From NCBI GenBank assembly GCA_016212965.1, contig JACRDA010000053.1, positions 1 to 64,000 of the forward strand: a stretch of DNA of 64,000 nucleotides, read 5' to 3'. The notes beneath the pieces were generated by a model. The model worked only from the letters and a program-made list of their open reading frames with translations. It was not told the DNA's origin and made no database searches. How positions within the stretch are numbered: position 1 is the stretch's first letter; every line of letters begins with the position of its first letter. This document shows positions 7,724 through 16,750 of this stretch, one piece after another. Made by a program: the position numbers and the translations under genes. The DNA is from Myxococcales bacterium. Lineage in GTDB: Bacteria > Myxococcota_A > Polyangia > Polyangiales > Polyangiaceae.

Positions 7724-9123
7724 CGCCGTCTCACCGCATCGAACGCGACAGCATGGGCGAGGTCGAGGTGCCCGCCGGTGCCCTCTGGGGCGCGCAAACC
7801 CAGCGGGCCGTACAGAACTTCCCCATCAGCGGGCTCCGGATGCCGCGCGCTTTCATCGGAGCGCTCGGACTCGTCAAGCAGGCGGCCGCTCTGGCCAATG
7901 CGCGGCTCGGCCTGCTCGGGGCGGATCTGGCGCGCGCCATCGCCGGGGCCGCTGCCGAGGTGGCCGGCGGCCGCCACGACGCCGAGTTCCCGGTCGACGT
8001 CTTCCAGTCGGGGTCGGGGACCAGCACGAACATGAATGCGAACGAGGTCATCGCGCACCTCGCCACCGAGCGGCTCGGCCGCGCGGTGCACCCGAACGAC
8101 GACGTCAACCTCGGACAGAGCAGCAACGACGTCATCCCGACGACGATTCACGTGAGCGCCATGCTCTCGGTGCGCAAGGAGCTCGTTCCCGCGCTCGAGC
8201 ACCTGCGCGCCGCGCTGCTGCGCAAGGAGCGGGAGATCGGCGCCACGGTGAAGACGGGGCGCACGCATCTCATGGACGCGGTGCCCGTCACCTTCGGTCA
8301 GGAGCTGTCCGGCTGGCGGACCCAGATGGAGCTCGCGCGCGCGCGGCTCGAGAGCGTGGAGCCGCGCCTGCGCGCGCTCGCCGCGGGCGGGACCGCCGTC
8401 GGCACGGGCATCAACGCGCACCCGGACTTCGGCGCGACCTTCTGCGCGGAGCTGTCGGCGCTCGCGGGCGTGCCCTTCGAGCCGAGCGGCAACTACTTCG
8501 AGTCCCTGTCGTGCCAGGACACGGCCGTCGAGCTCTCGGGGCAGCTCAAGGTGCTCGCCGTCGGACTCATGAAGATCGCGAACGATCTGCGCTGGATGAA
8601 CAGCGGGCCGCTCGCGGGCCTGGCAGAGATCTCGCTCCCGGCCTTGCAGCCCGGCAGCAGCATCATGCCCGGCAAGGTGAACCCGGTCGTCCCCGAGGCC
8701 GCGGCGATGGTCGCCGCCCAGGTGATCGGCCACGACGCGACCATCACGGTCGCGGGCCAGTCGGGCAACTTCCAGCTCAACGTCATGCTGCCCGTGATTG
8801 CGTACAACCTGCTCGAGAGCATCCGGCTGCTCGCCCATGCGCTCCGCGCGCTCGCCGACGGCGCCATCGACGGCTTCCGCGTGAACGAGGCGCGTCTCGC
8901 CGACGCCCTCGGGCAGAACCCGATCCTGGTCACCGCCCTCAACCCGATCCTCGGCTACGAAAGGGGCGCGGCCATCGCGAAGCGGGCGTACGCGGAGCGT
9001 AAATCGATCCGCGAGGTGGCCGCGCAGATGACGGACCTCCCGGAGGAGGAGCTCGCGCGCCTGCTCGATCCGGCCGAGCTGACGCGCGGCGGCATCAAGG
9101 GCGGGACGAGCGGCGGGGGGTAG
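7720..9123 (+). CDS. fumC: class II fumarate hydratase
   Basis: 467 residues, start ATG 7720, the usual length of class II fumarases. The enzyme interconverts fumarate and malate in the cytoplasmic TCA cycle. The fumarase/aspartase signature GSSIMPGKVNP is at residues 312-322. Other family blocks are clear: GSGTSTNMNANEV, NLGQSSNDVIPT, GRTHLMDAVPVTFGQE and the C-terminal NPILGYERGAAIAK segment. Being the oxygen-stable, iron-free type, it needs no Fe-S cluster. The gene overlaps the preceding lipoprotein gene by 4 bases and ends one base before the convergent HU-like gene. Confidence 0.97.
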   Translation: MTPSHRIERDSMGEVEVPAGALWGAQTQRAVQNFPISGLRMPRAFIGALGLVKQAAALANARLGLLGADLARAIAGAAAEVAGGRHDAEFPVDVFQSGSGTSTNMNANEVIAHLATERLGRAVHPNDDVNLGQSSNDVIPTTIHVSAMLSVRKELVPALEHLRAALLRKEREIGATVKTGRTHLMDAVPVTFGQELSGWRTQMELARARLESVEPRLRALAAGGTAVGTGINAHPDFGATFCAELSALAGVPFEPSGNYFESLSCQDTAVELSGQLKVLAVGLMKIANDLRWMNSGPLAGLAEISLPALQPGSSIMPGKVNPVVPEAAAMVAAQVIGHDATITVAGQSGNFQLNVMLPVIAYNLLESIRLLAHALRALADGAIDGFRVNEARLADALGQNPILVTALNPILGYERGAAIAKRAYAERKSIREVAAQMTDLPEEELARLLDPAELTRGGIKGGTSGGG

Positions 9124-9124
9124 C

Positions 9125-10156
9125 TCAGCGCTTTCGCGCCAGTCGTGCGTTCAGCGCGCCGTCCACGGTGACGACGACCTCGGGCTTGCCTGGCACTCCG
9201 GCGAAGACCTGCGGCTGCCCCGTGAAGGGGTTCACGGCGGTGCGCGATGGCGTACCTCCGACGAGCGACACCGTGAAGGTGGCGAGCCCGGGAAGCGCGA
9301 CGGACTCGCCCGCCGCGAGCCGTGAAGCGATGGCATCCGGCAAGGCGCGCAGCCATGCTGCCACGCTCGCCGGCGCAGAGCCCGGCACCCGCAGGACGAG
9401 CTCGCGCACGAGAGCTTCCGCTTCTCCCGCCGTCGGCGCAGGCGTGTCCACGTCGAGCGCTGGGTCGAGCGCGAACCACGAGCCGGGCTCGGGCTCCACG
9501 GGCGGCGCGAACTCCGCGAAGCCGTCGGTCTCGTTGGCGGCCACGCGGCAGGCGACGGCGCGCAGCGCGCGGATGGCCGGGCTCCCGCGCAGCTCGGCGA
9601 GGTCGCGCCGCCCGAGCTTCATCCCGAGCAGACCGAACCACTTGCCGATGAGGTCGCGGTCTCCCCGTTGCTCCGCGGCCTGCATCACCGCCGCCGCGGT
9701 CTCTTCGACGCTGAGAGCGTTCGGTGGCTCGGCGTCGGCGCCCCGGAGCTTGCCCGCCTCGACCATGCGCTTCCAGAGGTCCGACCCCGCGTCGCAGAAC
9801 AGGCGGCGCCGGTCCCCGAGCGGCTTCGGTCCGGCCACGCCGACGTAGCCGACCTCGGGGTTGTCCTCTTCGTCGAAGGGCAGCGACGGGTCGCGGAGCA
9901 CCGCGTCGTCCTCCGTGGTCGGCAGGCGGCCGAGCCGCTCGTAGTCGGGGTGATCCTCGAGCTCGAACGCGTAGGCGAAGCGCCGTGCGAGCAGGATGTC
10001 CATCACCCGGAAGTTCGTGAACCCCGTGTCCCAGCGCGCCTGGAAGTCGTACAGGCTCTTGATGAGCGAGCGCACGTCGCGCTCGGCAGAGTGCGGCGCC
10101 GCGTCGAGGCAGCGGATGCTCTCCTCGACCAGATCCTCGAGCTCGTGCATGGACAT
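9125..10156 (-). CDS. unknown protein with an HU/IHF-like C-terminal domain
   Basis: 343 residues from ATG 10156, fixed by an AAGGAG site six bases upstream. The first ~130 residues (ELEDLVEESIRCLDAAPHSA onward, then FRVMDILLARRFAYAFELED) are helical and unrecognised. The last ~90 residues read like a DNA-binding HU-family domain: a helix (WLRALPDAIASRLAAGE), then VALPGLATFTVSLVGG and AVNPFTGQPQVFAG, the counterpart of the HU arm with its conserved NP.TG, and a closing helix. Several basic residues of true HU are missing, so DNA binding is inferred. It lies 100 bases downstream of the SWIM/HEAT gene on the same strand and may belong to that operon. Confidence 0.6.
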   Translation of the reverse strand: MSMHELEDLVEESIRCLDAAPHSAERDVRSLIKSLYDFQARWDTGFTNFRVMDILLARRFAYAFELEDHPDYERLGRLPTTEDDAVLRDPSLPFDEEDNPEVGYVGVAGPKPLGDRRRLFCDAGSDLWKRMVEAGKLRGADAEPPNALSVEETAAAVMQAAEQRGDRDLIGKWFGLLGMKLGRRDLAELRGSPAIRALRAVACRVAANETDGFAEFAPPVEPEPGSWFALDPALDVDTPAPTAGEAEALVRELVLRVPGSAPASVAAWLRALPDAIASRLAAGESVALPGLATFTVSLVGGTPSRTAVNPFTGQPQVFAGVPGKPEVVVTVDGALNARLARKR

Positions 10157-10162
10157 GATGTT

Positions 10163-10168
10163 CTCCTT
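10163..10168 (-). promoter_or_regulatory. ribosome binding site AAGGAG
   Basis: AAGGAG on the minus strand, six bases before ATG 10156. It fixes the start of the HU-like gene and excludes the ~100-codon upstream extension of that frame. Confidence 0.8.
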
Positions 10169-10256
10169 GGGTGGGTCGAGGGTAGGTCGACGGCGCACCA
10201 CGCGCAGTTGCGAGAATTCGACGCGTGGGATCGCGCCGTGCCGTCGGGGCTCCGCC

Positions 10257-13208
10257 TCACGCGTACTTCGCGCACCTCTTCGCCAGTGCCCTCTCCTCGC
10301 GCGAGCCCTGCGTCCTGTCGAGCAGGGCCGGCCGCAGCTCCACGACGCGCTTCGCGACGAGGACCGCGGCGCCCGGCTGGGCCCCTGCGATCGCGAGGCA
10401 GATCGCCGCTCGTGTGCAGAAGTCGGGCTCTGCGGCGATCGCGTCGAGGCGCGCGGTGAGGAGGCCAACGAGGTCGCCCTCGGGGAAGGCCGCGATCACG
10501 CCGAGCGCGGCCTTGCGCTCGAGGATCTCGGGACGAGACTCGATGAACGTGACGAGCGGATCCAGTGCCGCGAGGCCCAGCTGACGCAATGCGTCGGCGA
10601 CGACGCCGGGCTGCCACCCCTCGGCGTACGCGACGAGCAGCTCCTCGATGCCGCGGACGTCACCGAGCAGACCTAGCGCCTGGGCGGCGACCTTGGCGTT
10701 CGCGGGGTCCGCGGCGCGGGAGCGCAGAAGCCGCAGGAAGGTGTCGACGGACTCGATGTCGCCGACGCGGGCGAGCGCGAACGCAGCGGCTTCGCGCACC
10801 TCGCCACTGATGTCGCCGAGGAGGCTCGCGCGCATGGCAGGGATCGCCTCGATGGCACCGAGGTCGGCAAGACGGCGGAGCGCTGCGCTGCGTTCTTCCT
10901 TGTGCGAGGCGTCGAAGGCCTCGCTGACGAGGTCGTCCAGCGCTTCCTGCTCCTCCTCCGGTAGTTGCGCGCCGCCACGTCCCGCCAGCGCGCGGCGCGC
11001 ATGGGCCGCCAGCGCGGGATCGCGCTCGCTGGCCGCGGCGGTCTTCAGGAGCTCGCGCGCCTCGGGTGATCCAACGGCAGCGAGGACGCGCAGCGCCGTG
11101 AGGCGCGCAACCCGGGCGTGCGCACCGGGAACCGCGGGCCTGGGGCGCCCATCCATGCCGAGCAAGACCCGCCAGAGCGGGACCTTCGCCTCCGACGCAC
11201 GCGCGTGGCCGAGGACGCGGCAGGCACAGGCGAGCGCGGTGTCGGGATCCTTGGCGAACGCGCGCGCGATGTAGGGCGAGGCGGAGCCATCTGCCCAGGT
11301 CGGGTAGATCGACGCAGCGAGCTCGGCGGGCGAGAGTGCGTCGTAGTGGCGCGCGTAGTACGCGGCGGCCTCGTAGCGGTTGATCGCGCCACGGCCCTGC
11401 AGGGCGGCGACCTCGGCCGGCGTGAGCGCGCGCTCGGGCGCCCGCACGAACACACTCTCGTAGCAGGGGACCGGCACGAGTGCCGCGCGGTCGACGTGCG
11501 TCGCCCCGGCCAGGCGCGCGAGCGCAATGGCGAGGACCTGGTGGAGCTTCACGAAGTCGTCGAGCTTGTCAGCCGCTTCGGCCCTTGCGGCAAGCGCCGC
11601 CAGCAGCTCGGCCTGCTTCCCGAGACCGAGCTCGCGCAAGCGACTCACGAGCGCTTCGGTCGTGCGCGGCGTCACGCCCGGCAGCCCGGTCGCGAGCGCC
11701 AAGGCCATCTCCTCGCGCACCTCGCCGAGGGCAATGGCCGCGGTGGACGCACCCACCCTGCGTGCTACGTCCGCCCAGCGCGAGGCCCCCGCGACGGGAC
11801 CGCCTGCCTCGACCGCGCGCACCTTCCGGCTCTGGAGCAGCGCCGCGACGTCGACCCCGGCAAGGCGTGCCAGGGCGAGCGTGCCATCCGCCCGGACGAC
11901 TGCCGCGAGTGGCACGAGCGTCGGGAGCGCGCCGTCGAGCACGAGGTCACCGAGTAGCGCCTCCAGCGTCGCGCCGCGGAGCGCGCTCGCGAGCTCGGCC
12001 TCGAGCGCCGCGTCTTCCGGAAGGAAGAGCGCGGCGCTCTGCGCGTCGACGACCTGCATGCGACCTCCCTCGGCGAGGACCGCGCCGGCGCGGAGCGCAA
12101 CCGGAAGCGCCTCCGGCGCGAACACGTCCTTGCGCCGGGCTTGCAGCGCCGCGAGCGCGGTGCCGACGTCGGGCAACGCGCGCTCGAGCAGGCGCGCGAG
12201 ATCGGGCGCCACGAGCGGCCGCGGCGCAATCCCTTCGAGGTCGAGACGCTGCGGCGCGAAAGACGGGTAGATGCTCGCCGTCGGTCGCACGAGGACGCGA
12301 CCGGCCCAGCTCCTTTTCGGATCGGTCCGCTGCGCGAGGAAGGTCGGCAGGATCTGCTTCTCGGCGTAGTGCTCGCCACTCGCGAGGTCGAAGTAGCGGC
12401 TCTCGCGGATCGCGAAATCATCCGGCGTCGTGCGCGCCGCGAACCCATACTCGACGAGCTCGGAACCCTCGAGCGGCCTGCGGTCCTTCTTGGTCCACGT
12501 CTTGCCGATGAGCTCCTCCACGTGCTCGTTCGCGAGCGGCTCGCCGCCGAGGTGCTTCTCGAGCTTGCGCACCGTGAGCAGCAGATCGCCGAAGAGCTCC
12601 GCGTAGTCGCTCGCGTCGAACGCGTCCGTGCGACCGACCGCACGCTCGAGATGTTCAGCGAGCTCCAGCGTCCGCGCCGACAGGCGCCGCAGGCGCGCCT
12701 CGCGCAGACTCTCGCCGAGCGCCCGCACCTGGTCGACGCGGTCGGCCGCGAGCGACGCGACCCCAGAGACAGCGAGCTCGCGCACGAGCGCGCTCGCCTG
12801 CTCGACGCCCCGGGCCATCAGATCCTTCGGCTTGGCCTTGCCCGTCTTCACCGCGCGCTTCTTCCCCTCCCCGGGCGCCGGCGCGGGCGCGACATCGGCC
12901 ACGGCAAACGATTCGGGCGCCCGCGCCCAGGCCACGAGCAGCGCAGCCGCATGCTTGCAGAACGGTCGCGAGCGCGCCGCCATACACGAGCAGCGACCCC
13001 TCACCGTGCCCGATTCCTCGAACAGGATCTGCACCTTGTACGGCGACGCGCCCGAGCCTGCTGCATCCGCGTAGAGCTTGTTGGCGTAGCGCGCGAGGTG
13101 CGCGAGCGCCCCCACTGTGTCGCCGAGGCGCGTCCCCTTCGCGAGCTCCTCGGCGTCGCTCACGGTCTCGCGCAATTCCGCGAGCGAGAGCCTTCGTGCG
13201 TCGGCCAT
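10257..13208 (-). CDS. SWIM zinc-finger protein with C-terminal HEAT repeats
   Basis: 983 residues from ATG 13208. A SWIM motif CxCx8CxH is formed by C73, C75, C84 and H86 (GRCSCMAARSRPFCKH). The central ~500 residues are alpha-helical and unrecognised. From about residue 700 to 950 there are HEAT-like repeats (EARELLKTAAASERDPALAA, SGEVREAAAFALARVGDIES, NAKVAAQALGLLGDVRGIEE). SWIM fingers bind DNA or protein; HEAT arrays are scaffolds. The start is two bases after the stop of the VWA gene, so it is the fourth gene of the MoxR-DUF5682-VWA operon. SWIM-domain genes accompany this set in other bacteria, to my recollection. Its exact role is unknown. Confidence 0.85.
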   Translation of the reverse strand: MADARRLSLAELRETVSDAEELAKGTRLGDTVGALAHLARYANKLYADAAGSGASPYKVQILFEESGTVRGRCSCMAARSRPFCKHAAALLVAWARAPESFAVADVAPAPAPGEGKKRAVKTGKAKPKDLMARGVEQASALVRELAVSGVASLAADRVDQVRALGESLREARLRRLSARTLELAEHLERAVGRTDAFDASDYAELFGDLLLTVRKLEKHLGGEPLANEHVEELIGKTWTKKDRRPLEGSELVEYGFAARTTPDDFAIRESRYFDLASGEHYAEKQILPTFLAQRTDPKRSWAGRVLVRPTASIYPSFAPQRLDLEGIAPRPLVAPDLARLLERALPDVGTALAALQARRKDVFAPEALPVALRAGAVLAEGGRMQVVDAQSAALFLPEDAALEAELASALRGATLEALLGDLVLDGALPTLVPLAAVVRADGTLALARLAGVDVAALLQSRKVRAVEAGGPVAGASRWADVARRVGASTAAIALGEVREEMALALATGLPGVTPRTTEALVSRLRELGLGKQAELLAALAARAEAADKLDDFVKLHQVLAIALARLAGATHVDRAALVPVPCYESVFVRAPERALTPAEVAALQGRGAINRYEAAAYYARHYDALSPAELAASIYPTWADGSASPYIARAFAKDPDTALACACRVLGHARASEAKVPLWRVLLGMDGRPRPAVPGAHARVARLTALRVLAAVGSPEARELLKTAAASERDPALAAHARRALAGRGGAQLPEEEQEALDDLVSEAFDASHKEERSAALRRLADLGAIEAIPAMRASLLGDISGEVREAAAFALARVGDIESVDTFLRLLRSRAADPANAKVAAQALGLLGDVRGIEELLVAYAEGWQPGVVADALRQLGLAALDPLVTFIESRPEILERKAALGVIAAFPEGDLVGLLTARLDAIAAEPDFCTRAAICLAIAGAQPGAAVLVAKRVVELRPALLDRTQGSREERALAKRCAKYA

Positions 13209-13210
13209 GG

Positions 13211-14428
13211 CTACCGTGCTGGCTCCGCCGCCTGCGCGACGAGAGAGCCGATGTCCTGGTTCTTCATGATGCGCTCCATGATGCCGACGAGCAGCTTCGG
13301 TGTGCAGCCGAAACAGTGGACGCCGAGCTCGGTGAGCTGGCGCGCCAGTTCGTGGTCGTACGACGGGCGTCCCGAGTCGCTCAGCGCCAGGAGGACGAGC
13401 GTCTTGACCTTCGCGTCGACGAGCTGTCGCATGCGTTGCACGAGGTCCTGTGCGTTGCCGCCCTCGCAGAGGTCGGTGACGAGGAGGAAAATGGTCTTCT
13501 CCGGCCGCTCGACGAAGTGTTCCTGCGCGTAGGCGACCGCGCGGTTGATGTCCGTGCCGCCGCCGAGCTGCGCGGAGAACAGCACCTCGACCGGGTCGAC
13601 GAGCACCGGCGTCATGTCGACGATCTGCGTGTCGAAGAAGAGCAGGCGCGTCTCGAGCACGTCGAGCGAGGCGAAGATGGCCGCCATGACGGAGCTGTAG
13701 ACGACGCTCGTCGCCATGGACCCGGACTGGTCGACGAGGATCGCGACCTCCCACTCGTGGCGGCGGCGCTGGTTCGACCAGAAATGAAAACGCTCGGGCA
13801 CGAGCCGCTTCTTCTCTGCGTCCCAGCCCTTGAGGTTCCGCCGGATGGTGCGCTTCCAGTCGAGGTTGCGCGCGAGCTTGAGCGGGCTCTCGGTGTTCTT
13901 GCGCACAGCGCCGTAGATGGCGGTGCGCACCTCGCTCTCGAGCTTCTTCCTGAGGTCGTCGACGACGTCGCGCACGATGCCGCGTGCGACCTCGCGTGCC
14001 TCGTCGGGCACGAGGCCGCGGGCGCTCATCAGCGTCGTCACGAGGTCGATGTTCTTCTCGAGGTAGGGCAGCGTCTCGGGCTCGAAGAGCAGCTGCGTCA
14101 GCCCCTTCTTCTCGATCGCGTCCTTCTGCACGAGCGCGACGACATCGGCGCGGAAGAACTCGCGCAGCTGCCCGAGCCACTTCGGCAGGTACGGTCGCGA
14201 CCCGCCGAGGTCGGCCCTCCTCTCGTCGTAGACGAAGCTGAGCGCGTCATCGAGATCACCGAGCCGGCCACCGGCAACGCCGACGTCCGCACCGAGCGCA
14301 CCGAGCGCGCCGAGCCCGAGCTCCGGCGCCGTGGCCTCCGCACCCGGTCCGAGGGCGAGGCGCCAGCGGAGCAGCGCCGCGGCGTCCTCCGGCGAGAGAG
14401 TGGGTGGAAGCGTTCCGGGGTCGCTCAT
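13211..14428 (-). CDS. VWA-domain protein of a MoxR-VWA system
   Basis: 405 residues from ATG 14428. A helical N-terminal region of ~220 residues precedes a von Willebrand A domain with an intact MIDAS: DQSGS at 233-237, T292 in GGGTDI and D319 in VTDLCEGG. In MoxR systems the VWA protein is the partner or substrate adaptor of the AAA+ ATPase, and metal-dependent binding through the MIDAS is expected. The start overlaps the stop of the DUF5682 gene (ATGA), so translation is coupled. No signal peptide or membrane helix is seen, so it should act in the cytoplasm. Confidence 0.9.
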   Translation of the reverse strand: MSDPGTLPPTLSPEDAAALLRWRLALGPGAEATAPELGLGALGALGADVGVAGGRLGDLDDALSFVYDERRADLGGSRPYLPKWLGQLREFFRADVVALVQKDAIEKKGLTQLLFEPETLPYLEKNIDLVTTLMSARGLVPDEAREVARGIVRDVVDDLRKKLESEVRTAIYGAVRKNTESPLKLARNLDWKRTIRRNLKGWDAEKKRLVPERFHFWSNQRRRHEWEVAILVDQSGSMATSVVYSSVMAAIFASLDVLETRLLFFDTQIVDMTPVLVDPVEVLFSAQLGGGTDINRAVAYAQEHFVERPEKTIFLLVTDLCEGGNAQDLVQRMRQLVDAKVKTLVLLALSDSGRPSYDHELARQLTELGVHCFGCTPKLLVGIMERIMKNQDIGSLVAQAAEPAR

Positions 14429-16749
14429 AGGATGTCGTCCAGGTCGTCCATCGCCTTGGCGATGTCGTCGCTCATCGCGGCCAGCTTGGCCACGTCCTTC
14501 TCGGCCACGATCCTCGCGGCCGCCTGCGCTTGCCCGCCGAGGTCGCGCAGGCCGAGGATGTTCTCGACGAGGTAGCGCCGCTCCGACGCGCCGAGCGCTG
14601 CGAATGCGCGGCGCAGCACCGGTAGCGCGTCCTTGAAGCGCTCCTTGTCGATGCCCACCAGGAACGCGTCGAGCGCCGCCACTACCGGCCGACTCTTGAC
14701 GAGCACCAGCGCGTTCACCTCGAGAAAGCCGCCGAGGAACGTCGCGGCACGCTCGGGCTCGAGGACGTTCGAGACGCGCTGCTCGACGATGCGCGCGATC
14801 TCGGCGTCGTCGATCTCCTGCGCCAGGTAGAGCAGCCCGCACGCAACGCCGGCGCAGGCCGGGTGCACGCCGTAGGAGCGGGCGAGGTCGTGCGCGACCT
14901 CGAGCCACGCTGCCTTGTCGACGAGCGACTGGCCGAGCGCGAGCTCGTGTAGCACGCGCAGGGCCTCCTTCACCGGGACGACGGCGTCGTCGTCGCCCAT
15001 GCAGGCCTGCTCGACGCGCAGCACCGCGCGGTCGAAGGTCTTCGAGCAGAGCGAGGGGATCGCCGTCACGCCGAGCTTCAGGCTTTCGCGCGAGGACCCG
15101 TAGCTCACGAGCCCGGAGAGTGCGCGACACGCGCGCGCTAGCGAGGGCAGATCGTCGTCGGTGGCGGCGAGGCGGTCGCATGCGGCGAGCGCCGTCGAGA
15201 CCGTCTGAGTGGCGCTCGCGACGACCGACTCGAGGAGCACGCCCGCCGCGTCGCTGGTCGCCTTGGCCACGGCGAGGCGCTGGGACAGGACGCGCTCGGT
15301 GACCTGCTCGAGCGTCTCGCCGAGCACGATGCGCTCGACGAGGGCGACGTCCGTCGCCGGTGTCCATTGCGCGCCCCAGGCCTCGCGCACGCGCGTGAGT
15401 GCGGCGACGCCGCCCGCCTCCGGGTCGGTGGTCTTGCCGGCCCGTCCGCCGGTCTGCGAGCCCTGGTAGGTGGCATAGGGCACGCCCGCAAGGCGCAGTC
15501 GGTGCAGGAAGACACTCGTCCCGACCTGCACCGGGTCGCCGAGCTTGAGCACGAACTCCTCCGGCGAGTCGGTGCGCGGCAACCGCCGCTCGTCGACCTC
15601 GCGCCAGAATTCCTCCTGCAGTGAGTTCTTCCCGATGCGGCTTGCGACCTTCCCGACGCTCTTGCCGACCACGCTCGACCAGAGGAACGAGTCGACGTGC
15701 GTCGCATCGCCGCGGCACAGCGTCGCGACGGTCGCCTCGCGCACCTCGTCGAGCCCCGGCTCGGACTTGCCCCGGATGTCCGCGAGCATGCACGCGAGCC
15801 GGTAGGCCTCGATCGTGTCCGCGAGCGAGGCGGCGAAGCCGCGCAGGCGAAGGTGCTCGCAGAAGTCGATCAGCACCTCCAGCGCAGCGCGCCGGAACGA
15901 AAGCCGCGCGTCCCAGGCCCGCTGGTAGAACCGAGGCGCGCGGTTGCCGGCACCGTAGCCGAGCTGCTCCGCGAGCCGGGGAAAGCTGTACGGGATGAGG
16001 GTCGTCGCCGTGGCAACTGTCGGTGCCAGCGCGCCAAGCAAGGCTTCGTCGACGTCGTGCGCCGCAAGCGCCGCTGCGTGCGCCGCGCCGAGCACCGCGA
16101 CGATTCGGTCAGGCGGTGTCCCCGCCACGATGGCCTCGTCGATGCGGCCGGCCATGTGTGCGTCGCGGGCCCGGTGGTAGCCGGCATCGTGCCCGTGACC
16201 GCGCACGAGCTCTGCGTACGCGATGAGCGCGGCCCGGAACGAAGTCTCGTCGTAGTCGGGAGCCTCGAAGGACGCCTCCCAGAACTCCTCGAACGAACGG
16301 TACCCGGAGACGCGCGCGATCGCGTGGTCCCAGGGCGGCTCGATCGCCACCTGCTCGCCGCCCCGCTCCTCCGCCTCCGAGCCCTCCACCGGCGCCTCGT
16401 CGATGCGTTCACGGGCGAGTACCTGCCCGCTCGTCACGTCGATGAGCCGCGCGTCGGCGCCGTGTCTCCGGGCCCACCCGAGCGCGACGTACTCGGGCGA
16501 GTAGCTCGCGAACGGCCACAGGCTCGAGCCCGGCCTACCGTCGGTGCGGTACCCGAGAATCGCGAGGGGGGGCACCGACTCCCGGTCGACGATCGCCTCG
16601 ATGAGGTGCGACGCGTCTTCCGGGCCCTCGACGAGCACCAGGCTCGGCCGCACGCGCTCGAGCATCGCCGCGAGGACGAAGCTCGTGCGCGGCGAGTGGT
16701 GGCGCACCGGGAAGAGGTGCACGTCGGCGTACGGGCGCCCGTTGCTCAC
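14425..16749 (-). CDS. DUF5682 family protein
   Basis: 774 residues from GTG 16749, one base after the moxR stop. The N-terminus VHLFPVRHHSPRTSFVLAAM followed by LVLVEGPEDA is the hallmark of DUF5682. The pattern, a histidine-rich loop, a helix, then a strand ending in Glu-Gly-Pro, recalls the TraB/ChaN/EreA-like superfamily, in which such residues are catalytic or metal-binding; an enzymatic role here is only an inference. The remaining ~550 residues are mostly helical. This family is known from conserved MoxR-VWA gene neighbourhoods and has no established function. It sits between the ATPase and the VWA protein with no intergenic space. Confidence 0.8.
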   Translation of the reverse strand: MSNGRPYADVHLFPVRHHSPRTSFVLAAMLERVRPSLVLVEGPEDASHLIEAIVDRESVPPLAILGYRTDGRPGSSLWPFASYSPEYVALGWARRHGADARLIDVTSGQVLARERIDEAPVEGSEAEERGGEQVAIEPPWDHAIARVSGYRSFEEFWEASFEAPDYDETSFRAALIAYAELVRGHGHDAGYHRARDAHMAGRIDEAIVAGTPPDRIVAVLGAAHAAALAAHDVDEALLGALAPTVATATTLIPYSFPRLAEQLGYGAGNRAPRFYQRAWDARLSFRRAALEVLIDFCEHLRLRGFAASLADTIEAYRLACMLADIRGKSEPGLDEVREATVATLCRGDATHVDSFLWSSVVGKSVGKVASRIGKNSLQEEFWREVDERRLPRTDSPEEFVLKLGDPVQVGTSVFLHRLRLAGVPYATYQGSQTGGRAGKTTDPEAGGVAALTRVREAWGAQWTPATDVALVERIVLGETLEQVTERVLSQRLAVAKATSDAAGVLLESVVASATQTVSTALAACDRLAATDDDLPSLARACRALSGLVSYGSSRESLKLGVTAIPSLCSKTFDRAVLRVEQACMGDDDAVVPVKEALRVLHELALGQSLVDKAAWLEVAHDLARSYGVHPACAGVACGLLYLAQEIDDAEIARIVEQRVSNVLEPERAATFLGGFLEVNALVLVKSRPVVAALDAFLVGIDKERFKDALPVLRRAFAALGASERRYLVENILGLRDLGGQAQAAARIVAEKDVAKLAAMSDDIAKAMDDLDDIL

Positions 16750-16750
16750 G

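Noticed and set aside
13209-14180. Upstream extension of the SWIM/HEAT reading frame to 14180
   Set aside because: It overlaps the VWA gene in another frame and reads as Arg-rich noise; ATG 13208 is two bases after the VWA stop and gives a sensible N-terminus.
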